From NCBI RefSeq assembly GCF_014191255.1, contig NZ_JACHWH010000004.1:237001-301000 (forward strand): DNA of 64,000 bases, read 5' to 3'. The position numbers and the translations under genes were made by a program. Below, piece by piece: positions 7,871 through 15,618 of this stretch (position 1 is the stretch's first letter; each line of letters opens with the position of its first letter). The DNA is from Amycolatopsis bartoniae (lineage in GTDB: Bacteria > Actinomycetota > Actinomycetes > Mycobacteriales > Pseudonocardiaceae). Under the pieces are notes generated by a model, which was given only the letters and a program-made list of their open reading frames with translations, was not told the DNA's origin and did not search any database.

Positions 7871-9034
7871 GTGCCCATCGCGCTACTCGCGCTGGCCATC
7901 GGTGCCTTCGGAATCGGCACCACCGAGTTCGTCATGATGGGTGTGCTCCCGCAGGCGGCCACCGACTTCGGGGTGTCCATCCCGTCGGCGGGCTACCTGA
8001 TCACGGGGTACGCGCTCGGCGTCGTCGTCGGCGCTCCCCTGCTCACCGCGGTCGCCGTCCGGCTGCCGCGCAAAACCATGCTGCTGGCCATGATGGCCCT
8101 GTTCACCCTCGGCAACCTGCTGTTCGCGCTGTCGCCGAACCAGCAGTTCGGGGTCCTGTTCCGCTTCGTCGCCGGCCTGCCGCACGGCGCGTTCTTCGGC
8201 GCCGGGGCCGTGGTCGCGTCGAGCCTCGTCAAGCCCGGCGACCGGGCCAAGGCCGTGTCCATGATGTTCCTGGGCCTGACGCTGGCCAACGTCGTCGGCG
8301 TGCCACTGGGCACGCTGCTCGGCCAGCAGGTCGGCTGGCGCGCCACGTTCGGCGTCGTCGCGTTGATCGGCGTGCTCGCGCTCGGCGCGATCGCGAAGCT
8401 CGTGCCGCACCAGGGCCGTCCCGCCGAAGCCTCGCTGCGTGGCGAACTGGCCGCGTTCCGCCGCCCGCAGGTGTGGCTCGCGCTGGCCATCGTCACCGTC
8501 GGCATGGGCGGCGTGTTCGCCTCCCTGTCCTACGTGACGCCGATGCTCACCGACGTCGCGGGCTACTCGCCGCACAACGTCACGCTGCTGCTGGCGCTCG
8601 CCGGTGTCGGCATGACGATCGGCAACCTGCTCGGCGGCAGGCTGGCCGACCGGGCGCTGATGCCGAGCCTGTACGTCGCGCTGTTCGCGCTGGCCGCGGT
8701 GCTCGCGATCTTCACCCTCACCGCGCACAGCAAGGTCGGTGCTGCGGTGACGATCTTCGCGGTCGGCGTCGCCGGGTTCATGATCGGCCCGATGATGCAG
8801 ACGCGGATCATGCAGAAAGCGGGCGGCACGCCGTCGCTGGTGTCCGCCGCGGTGCAGTCGGCGTTCAACATCGCCAACTCGATCGGCGCCTACCTCGGCG
8901 GCCTGGTGATCGCCGGCGGCCTGGGTCTGGTGGCGCCCAACCTGGTCGGCGCGATCCTGTCGGTGCTGGGCCTGTCCATCGCCGCCGTGTCCGGCACGCT
9001 CGACCGGCGCCAGCCCGCGCCCGTCGCCGCCTGA
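7871..9034 (+). CDS. MFS transporter, DHA1 (AraJ/Cml-like) family
   Basis: A 387-residue inner-membrane transporter with twelve predicted membrane segments. The start (PIALLALAIGAFGIGTTEFVMMGVLPQAA) and the LPRKTMLL loop are typical of DHA1 exporters related to AraJ and to actinobacterial chloramphenicol-resistance proteins. Motif RFVAGLPHGAFFGAGAVVASSLV spans helix 4. It likely exports a drug or sugar by proton antiport; the substrate is unknown. The GTG start has GGAAAGGAG just upstream. The 288 bp upstream gap holds no other gene that I can see. It is convergent with the DUF3017 gene, two bases away. Confidence 0.87.
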   Translation: MPIALLALAIGAFGIGTTEFVMMGVLPQAATDFGVSIPSAGYLITGYALGVVVGAPLLTAVAVRLPRKTMLLAMMALFTLGNLLFALSPNQQFGVLFRFVAGLPHGAFFGAGAVVASSLVKPGDRAKAVSMMFLGLTLANVVGVPLGTLLGQQVGWRATFGVVALIGVLALGAIAKLVPHQGRPAEASLRGELAAFRRPQVWLALAIVTVGMGGVFASLSYVTPMLTDVAGYSPHNVTLLLALAGVGMTIGNLLGGRLADRALMPSLYVALFALAAVLAIFTLTAHSKVGAAVTIFAVGVAGFMIGPMMQTRIMQKAGGTPSLVSAAVQSAFNIANSIGAYLGGLVIAGGLGLVAPNLVGAILSVLGLSIAAVSGTLDRRQPAPVAA

Positions 9035-9036
9035 CG

Positions 9037-9336
9037 TCAGGTGCCGAACGGGCCGTCGGTGATGGTGAAGGCGAGGAACAACACGAGGACGCCGAGGCCC
9101 GAGTAGGTCAGGACGTCCACGGGGCGGCCGCGGATCGCGAGCAAGCCCGCGCGCACCCCGGGCAGCACGGCCCGGAAGACCGCCGCCACGAGCAGGGCGC
9201 CGCCGACGATGACGGCGCCCTGCCGCCAGTGGTACTGCAGGACGCGCACGGCGGCGACCGCCACCAGCACCAGCACGACGGCGAACGGCACCTGTTCCAG
9301 TACCGCGGGACGGCGGCTACCGCGAGGCAACGACAC
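9037..9336 (-). CDS. DUF3017 membrane protein
   Basis: A 99-residue protein with three predicted membrane helices ([56 protein letters not shown]). This matches DUF3017, found next to folD in many actinobacteria including mycobacteria. The GTG start lies inside the end of folD (20 bp overlap), which suggests coupled translation. Function unknown. Confidence 0.82.
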   Translation of the reverse strand: MSLPRGSRRPAVLEQVPFAVVLVLVAVAAVRVLQYHWRQGAVIVGGALLVAAVFRAVLPGVRAGLLAIRGRPVDVLTYSGLGVLVLFLAFTITDGPFGT

Positions 9337-10174
9337 GTTCGGCCGCCTCCACCACGTTCGTCACGAGCATCGCCCGCGTCATCGGCCCCACGCCGCCGGG
9401 GTTCGGCGACAGCCAGCCCGCGACCTCCTCGACCCCGGGCGCCACGTCACCGGTGAGCTTGCCGTCGACGTGCGAGACGCCGACGTCGAGCACCGCGGCA
9501 CCGGGCTTGACCATGTCCGGCGTGATGATCCCGGGCACCCCGGCCGCGGCGACGACGATGTCCGCCCGCCGCACCTCGGCCGCCAGGTCTCGGGTGCCGG
9601 TGTGGCACAGCGTCACGGTGGCGTTCTCGGTGCGGCGCGTCAGCAGCAGGCCGAGGGCCCTGCCGACGGTGATCCCGCGGCCGACCACGGTCACGTTCGC
9701 GCCGGCGAGAGGAATGTCATAGCGGCGCAGCAGCTCGACGATGCCGTACGGGGTGCACGGCAGCGGGCCCGGCTGGTTGAGCACCAGGCGCCCGAGGCTG
9801 ACCGGCGCGAGCCCGTCGGCGTCCTTCGCCGGGTCGATGCGTTCGAGGATCCGGCCGGTGTCGAGGTGCCTGGGCAGCGGCAGCTGCACGATGTAGCCGT
9901 GGCAGTCGGGGTCGGCGTTCAGCTCGTCGACGACGGCTTCCAGCTTCTCCTGGCTGATGTCGGCGGGCAGGTCCCGCCGGATGGAGTTGACACCCACCTT
10001 CGCGCTGTCCGCGTGCTTCATCCGCACGTACGAGTGCGAGCCGGGGTCGTCGCCGACGAGCACCGTGCCGAGGCCGGGCGTGACGCCCCGCTCCGCCAGT
10101 GCCGCCACGCGCGGCTTCAGCTCCGCGTAGATGGCGTCCTTGGTCGCTTTGCCGTCGAGAACCTTCGCCGTCAC
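9317..10174 (-). CDS. folD: Methylenetetrahydrofolate dehydrogenase / methenyl-THF cyclohydrolase
   Basis: A 285-residue bifunctional FolD that interconverts 5,10-methylene-THF and 10-formyl-THF for purine and formate C1 metabolism. It shows the catalytic lysine segment [14 protein letters not shown], the [10 protein letters not shown] block, [10 protein letters not shown], the dinucleotide-binding [16 protein letters not shown], and [14 protein letters not shown]. The GTG at 10174 gives the usual N-terminus [11 protein letters not shown]; an ATG nine bases earlier is the alternative. Cotranscribed with DUF3017. Confidence 0.95.
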   Translation of the reverse strand: MTAKVLDGKATKDAIYAELKPRVAALAERGVTPGLGTVLVGDDPGSHSYVRMKHADSAKVGVNSIRRDLPADISQEKLEAVVDELNADPDCHGYIVQLPLPRHLDTGRILERIDPAKDADGLAPVSLGRLVLNQPGPLPCTPYGIVELLRRYDIPLAGANVTVVGRGITVGRALGLLLTRRTENATVTLCHTGTRDLAAEVRRADIVVAAAGVPGIITPDMVKPGAAVLDVGVSHVDGKLTGDVAPGVEEVAGWLSPNPGGVGPMTRAMLVTNVVEAAERVVASR

Positions 10175-10312
10175 GCCGCCCATTCTGACAGAGGACACTC
10201 CGCGTAGCTCCGGTCAGACGCTCCGTACCTCGGTGGAGGTATAAATACAGGTCAAGAGAGGTAAAGGTGCGGGTGGTGTGCATTCGGTTTGCCCACCCGT
10301 CAAAATGAGCTG

Positions 10313-13300
10313 GTGGCTCAACCGACGACGCAGCTGAACGCGACCGAGCAGGACACACTGGTCAAACAGATCGGGCTGGCCCTGCTCCGGGCCGCTCCAC
10401 GCGACTGGCGTCGCGTGACCGCGCACTACCGGGCGGTGGGCCGGTACCACGAGCTCACCGGGGAGGTCCTGAACGAGGACGGCAGCGTCGGCGAGTGGAT
10501 GGCGACGCACGACATCGCGACCCTCTTCGGGCGCCTGCGGGCCGGGATGTACCGCGAGGGCCGCGGCACCTGGTTCAACGCGCGGTACCAGCTCGACCAC
10601 CCATCGAGCTACAACCTCGAGTACGACCGCGAAGAGCCGCGGTGGGACCTGCAGCCCCCGCCGCAGGCGTACGCCGACGAGCTGCGCATGTTCCCGCGTT
10701 CGGAGGAGAACGTGCCGGAGTGGCTGATGCGCCGGATGTCCGGTCTCGGCCCCGAGCAGCCCGGCCCGCGGTTCCGCATCGCCCGCATCTTCGACGGCCA
10801 GGGTCCCGACGGGCGTCCGGTGCTCAACCGCCCGGAGCTGGACGCCGACGAGCTGGACCGGCTGTACGAGTACCTGAGCACGGCGCCGGTGGTGCTGTCC
10901 GAGCGCGGGCTGGACCTGGACCGCCTGGCGTCGCCGCCGACGGCGAAGGTGCCGGTGGCGTTCCACACCGACGGCACGTGGATCTGGCCGGCCGCGGTGA
11001 ACTACTACCTGCAGGAGTACGGCATCGCCCCGGAGGCGGAGCTGGTGGCGCACGTCCAGCAGGCCGGGTTCCGGGTGCCGGAGGTGCCCGAGCAGGCGCT
11101 GCAGGCCGCGGGAGCGCACCTGACGCGCGGTAACCAGCCGCCGCCCCCGCCGCCGCGGCCGGTGGTCCCGGAGGTGCCGGAGCAGCAGCCCGTTGCCGAG
11201 CCGGCCACGACGTTCACCCCGGCGCCCGTGCTGGACGACGGTCCGCCGACGATGATCCAGCCGCCGGTGCAGGCGGAGGCCGAGTCGCCGGTGCTGGACA
11301 CGCTGCGTGGGAGGCTCAAGGAGCTGGGCGTGCCCGAGTCGGCGTACCGCATCGGCGAGCCCGCCCGGCACGGCTGGAGCATGGAGCAGGTGGACTCCGG
11401 CTGGCGCGTCGGCTGGTACGACGACGAACTGACCAACCCGGCGGTCTTCGGTGACGCCGAGGACGCGGCGGCCTTCATGCTGGGCAAGCTGCTGCTGGCG
11501 CCCCGCGAGCAGCAGGCGGTGGCGCCTGGCCTGTCGCCGGCGCCCCCGATCCAGCCGGACGACACGGCCCCGGTGAACGGCGGCCCCAGCGCGGACCGGG
11601 CGCGGGAGAGTCGCGGTTTCCGCGGTGCGCCGGGCGGGTTCGTCCCCGTTGAAGAAGGCACCTCCGGTGCTGAGGAGTCGTTCCGGGAGCCGCATCCGGG
11701 CTCGCGGGAAGGTCGCGGCGAGGAGCCCGACGAGGCGGAGGGACGCGAAGCGGCTCTCCGGCCGGACGCCGACTCCCGAGGCCCCGAAGGCCGCCGGGAG
11801 ACGTCCGCCTTCCAGTCCGAGGCGCCCGAGGCCCGGGGCTCCGAGACACGCCCCGCCTTCCAACCCGACGGTGGCGAGCGCCACGCCTTTGAACCGGAGG
11901 CCGCCGAACCTTCGGGCCGCAGGTCGTTGCCACCCGAGGGTGGCGAGGCATCGGGCCGCCGCGCCCTGCAATCCGAAGGTTCCGAGCGGCGGGCTTTCGA
12001 GCCCGAAGCCGGTGAGACTTCCGGTCGCCGAGCCCTGCAATCCGAAGGTTCCGAGCGGCGGGCTTTCGAGCCCGAAGCCGGTGAGACTTCCGGTCGCCGA
12101 GCCCTGCAATCCGAAGGTTCCGAGCCTTCCGGACGCCGCGCACTCCAACCGGAAGGCTCCGAGCGGCGGGCCTTCGAGCCCGAAGGTGGCGAGACTTCCG
12201 GCCGCCGCGCCCTCCAACCCGAAGGTTCCGAGCCTTCCGGACGCCGCGCCCTGCAGCCCGAAGGCTCCGAGCGGCGGGCCTTCGAGCCGGAAGCCGGTGA
12301 GACTTCCGGTCGCCGGGCCCTCCAACCCGAGGGCTCCGAGCGGCGGGCCTTCGAGCCCGAAGCCTCAGAGGCGCCGGGCCGCCGAGCCCTGCAGCCCGAA
12401 GGCGGCGAGCGCCGCCCCTTCGAGCCGGAAGCCCCCGAGGCTTCCGGTCGCCGGGCTTTCCAGCCTGAGGGGGCCAACCAGCGCTCGGCCTTCCAGGCGG
12501 AGTCCGTCGACAGCCGGTCCGGCTTCCGGCCGGAGGGTCCCGAGGGGCGTCCCGGGTTCCAGCCCGAGGGTGCCGACCACCGCGGCTTCCAGCAGGAGGG
12601 TCCCGACCAGCGTCAGACCTTCCAGCCGGAAGGCCCGGAGAACCGCCCGGGCTTCCAACCCGAAGGTGGGGACCCCCGAGGCTTCCACCCGGACGCCGCC
12701 GAGAACCGCCCGGGTTTCCAGCCCGAGGGCGGTGAGCACGGCGGCTTCCAGCCCCCCGCCCGTCCCGGCTTCCAGCCCGAGGGCGGCGAGCACGGCGGCT
12801 TCCAGCCTCCCGCCGAGCGGCCCGGGTTCCAGTCCGGAGGCTCCGAGCACCGCGGCTTCCAGCCGGACGCTGCCGAACGGCCGGGCTTCCAGCCGGACGT
12901 CGCGGACCGACCGGGGTTCCAGCCCGAGGGCCCGGACCACCGCGGCTTCCAGCCCGAAGGCGGCGAACCCGGCGGCTTCCAGCCTCCCGTCGGCCGCCCC
13001 GGCTTCCAGCCGGACGGCGGCGAGCACGGCGGCTTCCAGCCGGACACCCCCGACCGCCCGGGCTTCCAACCCGACGGCCCGGACCACCGCGGCTTCCAGC
13101 CCGAGGGCGGCGACCCCCGCGGCTTCCACCCGGACGCCGCCGAGAACCGCCCCGTCTTCCAGCCCGAGAGCGGCGAGCACGGCGGCTTCCAAGCCCCCAC
13201 CGACCGCCCCGGTTTCCAACCCGAAGGCGGCGGCTTCCAAGCCCCCACCGACCGGCCCGGAGGTCCCGAACACCGCGGCTTCCAGCCGGACACCGGGGAC

Positions 13301-14056
13301 CGACCCGGGTTCCGGCCCGAAGGCGGCGAAGGCCGTCCCGGGTTCCGGCCCGAGGACGGGCGCGGCGCTGAACCGCGGCCGGGGCGGCCGGAGGAACCGC
13401 GTGGTGACCTGCCGCCGCGGCCGGAAACTCCCGCGGCACGGCCGGAACCCGCGCGCGCCGAACAGCGGCCGGAGGGCCAGCCCGTCCGGTCCGAACCGCC
13501 GTCACCTCCCGCCGGCGAGCCGCGGCTGGAGGAGACCATCATCGACGCGCCGCCGACGATGGTGGCCGCGCCCGTGCCTCCGCCTGCCTCGCGTCGTGAA
13601 CCGGCGCCGCAGCAGGTCGCGCCTCAAGGGGCACCGGCACCGCAGCAGCAACCCGCCCAGCCGCGGCGGGCCGCCGCGGCACAGGGCGGGAGCGGTCAGG
13701 GCCAGTGGCCCGTCCAGCCGCTGCCCGGCGAGCCGCCCCTGACGTTGTTCCGCGGCAAGGAGATGCGGGAACTCCCGGCGGGCAGTGAACTCGACCGGTT
13801 CGGCAACCCGGACGGCAACCTCACCTACGCCGCCGGCACGCCGTTCGAGGAACGCTCGCTGGTGCCGGAGTGGGTCGACAGGCCGTACCACGTCTACCGC
13901 GTGCAGCGCCCCATCGAGGCACTCGCCGGGGTGGCGATCCCGTGGTTCAACCAGCCCGGCGGCGGCGCGGCCTACCTGCTGCCGGCGTCGATCGAGGAAC
14001 TCCTCGCCGAGGGCGACCTCATCGAGCTCGACCCGGGCGAACCGCCCATCGACTGA
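10313..14056 (+). CDS. Very long repeat-rich protein with C-terminal TNT (NAD glycohydrolase toxin) domain
   Basis: About 1247 residues. Residues about 1-280 hold an N-terminal region that resembles YezG/DUF600-like modules (DTLVKQIGLALLRAAPRDWRRV, VGRYHELTGEV). A second small domain is at about 335-405 (VPESAYRIGEPARHGWSMEQ). Residues about 510-1030 are short degenerate repeats rich in Gly, Pro, Glu, Arg and Phe. The last 100 residues form a TNT domain: PLTLFRGKEM, the LDRFGNPDGNLTYAAGTPFEERSL block with the conserved arginine, YHVYRV, and IPWFNQPGGGAAY with the conserved glutamine. In Mycobacterium tuberculosis CpnT this domain hydrolyses NAD+. No signal peptide is evident. GTG at 10313 is chosen; a TTG 24 bases earlier is possible. 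No immunity gene is recognised next to it. Confidence 0.85.
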   Translation: MAQPTTQLNATEQDTLVKQIGLALLRAAPRDWRRVTAHYRAVGRYHELTGEVLNEDGSVGEWMATHDIATLFGRLRAGMYREGRGTWFNARYQLDHPSSYNLEYDREEPRWDLQPPPQAYADELRMFPRSEENVPEWLMRRMSGLGPEQPGPRFRIARIFDGQGPDGRPVLNRPELDADELDRLYEYLSTAPVVLSERGLDLDRLASPPTAKVPVAFHTDGTWIWPAAVNYYLQEYGIAPEAELVAHVQQAGFRVPEVPEQALQAAGAHLTRGNQPPPPPPRPVVPEVPEQQPVAEPATTFTPAPVLDDGPPTMIQPPVQAEAESPVLDTLRGRLKELGVPESAYRIGEPARHGWSMEQVDSGWRVGWYDDELTNPAVFGDAEDAAAFMLGKLLLAPREQQAVAPGLSPAPPIQPDDTAPVNGGPSADRARESRGFRGAPGGFVPVEEGTSGAEESFREPHPGSREGRGEEPDEAEGREAALRPDADSRGPEGRRETSAFQSEAPEARGSETRPAFQPDGGERHAFEPEAAEPSGRRSLPPEGGEASGRRALQSEGSERRAFEPEAGETSGRRALQSEGSERRAFEPEAGETSGRRALQSEGSEPSGRRALQPEGSERRAFEPEGGETSGRRALQPEGSEPSGRRALQPEGSERRAFEPEAGETSGRRALQPEGSERRAFEPEASEAPGRRALQPEGGERRPFEPEAPEASGRRAFQPEGANQRSAFQAESVDSRSGFRPEGPEGRPGFQPEGADHRGFQQEGPDQRQTFQPEGPENRPGFQPEGGDPRGFHPDAAENRPGFQPEGGEHGGFQPPARPGFQPEGGEHGGFQPPAERPGFQSGGSEHRGFQPDAAERPGFQPDVADRPGFQPEGPDHRGFQPEGGEPGGFQPPVGRPGFQPDGGEHGGFQPDTPDRPGFQPDGPDHRGFQPEGGDPRGFHPDAAENRPVFQPESGEHGGFQAPTDRPGFQPEGGGFQAPTDRPGGPEHRGFQPDTGDRPGFRPEGGEGRPGFRPEDGRGAEPRPGRPEEPRGDLPPRPETPAARPEPARAEQRPEGQPVRSEPPSPPAGEPRLEETIIDAPPTMVAAPVPPPASRREPAPQQVAPQGAPAPQQQPAQPRRAAAAQGGSGQGQWPVQPLPGEPPLTLFRGKEMRELPAGSELDRFGNPDGNLTYAAGTPFEERSLVPEWVDRPYHVYRVQRPIEALAGVAIPWFNQPGGGAAYLLPASIEELLAEGDLIELDPGEPPID
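11850..13380 (+). repeat. Degenerate coding repeat tract inside the TNT-domain gene
   Basis: The tract encodes two kinds of short unit. The first half repeats about 11-23 residues of the form E-x-S-G-R-R-A-L-Q-x-E-G-S-E-R-R-A-F-E-P-E. The second half repeats about 11-17 residues of the form R-P-G-F-Q-P-E-G-G-E-H-G-G-F-Q. No stop codons occur in several other frames on either strand across this tract, because of its base composition. It most likely makes an extended linker between the N-terminal domains and the toxin domain. Confidence 0.9.
11963..12112 (+). repeat. Near-perfect 69-bp tandem repeats
   Basis: Two identical 69-bp units at 11963-12031 and 12032-12100 encode A-L-Q-S-E-G-S-E-R-R-A-F-E-P-E-A-G-E-T-S and three more residues. 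A third copy starts at 12101 and diverges after about 20 bases. Identity down to synonymous positions points to recent duplication or gene conversion. Confidence 0.9.
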
Positions 14057-14062
14057 CCGTGA

Positions 14063-14095
14063 AACGGCCGGCTTCCCCCGCGGAAGCCGGCCGTT
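14063..14095 (+). terminator. Intrinsic terminator of the TNT-domain gene
   Basis: A perfect 14-bp stem, AACGGCCGGCTTCC at 14063-14076 and GGAAGCCGGCCGTT at 14082-14095, with a five-base loop, seven bases after the stop codon. A short T-rich stretch (CTTCGTTC) follows. Confidence 0.85.
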
Positions 14096-14194
14096 CTTCG
14101 TTCAACGCGCCACCACCCGGACGCGGCCGCGAACACCATCCGCAGCAAGCCTCGCCCCGGCAGCACCATGCCCGGCCCCTGGCACCCCGCAGCA

Positions 14195-14287
14195 GCCGAC
14201 CGATCTCCGGCCAAGACACCAGGCACGGCCACCACCCCGACATCCACCGGCGCCCCGCAACGGCCGACCGATCTCCGGCCAAGACAC
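14195..14287. repeat. 25-bp direct repeat pair in intergenic DNA
   Basis: The 25-bp sequence starting GCCGACCGATCTCCGGCC occurs at 14195-14219 and again at 14263-14287, 68 bp apart, in the gap between the TNT gene terminator and the pentapeptide-repeat gene. No gene or mobile element is seen around it. Meaning unknown. Confidence 0.8.
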
Positions 14288-14301
14288 GCGACCGTCCCCG
14301 C

Positions 14302-14895
14302 TCAGGACACCACCAGCCCGTGCGCGGCCGCGAAGGCGATCGCCATGTCGACGTCCACCCGCGCGCCGCTGAGGTTCGCCCGCACCAGGCCGTCCGCGTC
14401 GACCTTCGCGCCGCGCAGGTCCGTGCCCGACAGGTTCGTGCCGAGTAGCCGCGCGCCACGCAGGTCGGCCTCCCTCAGGTTCGCGTCCGTCAGGTTGGAC
14501 TCCACCAGGTTCGACTCCCGGAACCGCAACCCCGACAGGTCCAGCTTCCTCAGATCCGTCCGGGCGAGGCTGACGAGCGTGAAGTCCGTGTCCCGCGCGG
14601 AGATCGACCGCAAGCGACAGTCCACAAAGGACGACCCGAGCAACGAGCACCCGCGCCACGACACCTGCGCGAGCACGGTGCGGTCGAACGTGCACGACCG
14701 GAACGCGGACGACTCGTGCCGCGACTCCCCCAGGTCCGTGCGCGTGAAGTCGCACTCGTCGAACGTGCAGCCCTGCGTCACCAGCCCCCGCAGATCCGCC
14801 TCGGTGAAGTCGCAGCGCACGAACTTCCGCTTCTCCCACCGCGCCTGCGGCAGCACGGCGTCGCGGTAGTCCTCCCCGATTTCCGCCTCTTCCAT
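14302..14895 (-). CDS. Pentapeptide-repeat protein
   Basis: A 197-residue protein with tandem pentapeptide repeats of the A(D/N)LxX type from about residue 25 to 185 (FTEADLRGL, FDECDFTRTDL, LSGLRFRESNLVESNLTDANLREADLRGARLLGTNL). Such proteins fold as right-handed beta helices; some (MfpA, Qnr) mimic DNA and protect gyrase, but many have no known role. The ATG at 14895 sits at the natural start. It is divergent from the methyltransferase gene with only 27 bp between start codons, so promoters must overlap. Confidence 0.85.
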   Translation of the reverse strand: MEEAEIGEDYRDAVLPQARWEKRKFVRCDFTEADLRGLVTQGCTFDECDFTRTDLGESRHESSAFRSCTFDRTVLAQVSWRGCSLLGSSFVDCRLRSISARDTDFTLVSLARTDLRKLDLSGLRFRESNLVESNLTDANLREADLRGARLLGTNLSGTDLRGAKVDADGLVRANLSGARVDVDMAIAFAAAHGLVVS

Positions 14896-14922
14896 GGCCA
14901 GGAGCGTGCCACACTGGCAGGC

Positions 14923-15618
14923 ATGGTCCACGAGCCGATGCTGTCGCCCGACGACGTCGACCGGATCCACCGCTGGCACGAGGAAGCCAACGCGGGCATC
15001 CGCAGCGACACCCCGCGCACCTTCACCTACCTCGGCCACACGATCGTCGTGCCGCCGGACGTCATGCCCCTCTCCGGCACCTCGGCGCTGCTCGGCGAGG
15101 CGGTGCTGGAGGAGGTCCGCGAGGACGACCGGGTGCTGGACGTGGGCACCGGCAGCGGCGTCAACGCGATCCTCGCCGCGTCGAAGTCGCGGGACGTCGT
15201 CGCCGTCGACATCCACCCGCGCGCGCTCGAAGCCGCCCGCGAGAACGCCGAACGCAACGGCGTCGCCGACCGGATCACCGTGCTGCACAGCGATGTCTTC
15301 GAAAACGTCGAGGGCCGGTTCGACCTCGTCGTGTTCGACCCGCCGTTCCGCTGGTTCGCCCCGCGCGACCTGTTCGAGGCCGCCATCACCGACGAGGACT
15401 ACCGGGCGCTGCGGACGTTCTTCCGCCACGCCAAGGCGCACCTCACCGACCGCGGCCGTCTGCTCGTCTTCTTCGGCACCACCGGCGACCTGGCGTTCCT
15501 GCGGCAGCTCGCCGACGACGCGGGCTTCACCACCGAGATCGCGCGCAGGCAGGAGCTGATCAGGGACGGCCGGATCGTCGAGTACTTCACGTTCCGGATG
15601 TCACCGGAAGTCCCGTGA
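14923..15618 (+). CDS. SAM-dependent methyltransferase (HemK/RsmC-like fold)
   Basis: A 231-residue class I methyltransferase. The SAM-binding motif is DDRVLDVGTGSGVNAILAA, followed by the acidic loop VVAVDIHPRALEAARENAERN. The catalytic-type motif is VVFDPPFRWF, which resembles the NPPY/DPPF motif of enzymes that methylate amide or ring nitrogens (HemK/PrmC, RsmC). The N-terminal 40 residues hold a short helical cap (MVHEPMLSPDDVDRIHRWHEEA). Substrate unknown. The 3' end overlaps that of dnaE2 by 18 bp, tail to tail. Confidence 0.82.
   Translation: MVHEPMLSPDDVDRIHRWHEEANAGIRSDTPRTFTYLGHTIVVPPDVMPLSGTSALLGEAVLEEVREDDRVLDVGTGSGVNAILAASKSRDVVAVDIHPRALEAARENAERNGVADRITVLHSDVFENVEGRFDLVVFDPPFRWFAPRDLFEAAITDEDYRALRTFFRHAKAHLTDRGRLLVFFGTTGDLAFLRQLADDAGFTTEIARRQELIRDGRIVEYFTFRMSPEVP

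Noticed and set aside
11880..13340. Regularly repeated DNA that might suggest a CRISPR array
   Set aside because: Units vary in length and sequence, there are no unique spacers between constant repeats, and the tract is in frame with flanking protein domains.
10214..13505. Several long open frames opposite the TNT-domain gene, up to about 700 codons
   Set aside because: They are open because the repeat tract has biased composition. Their products are low-complexity (repeating FGLEGPPLG-like or Arg/Ala-rich words) and no start or domain is credible; the plus-strand frame has recognisable domains at both ends.
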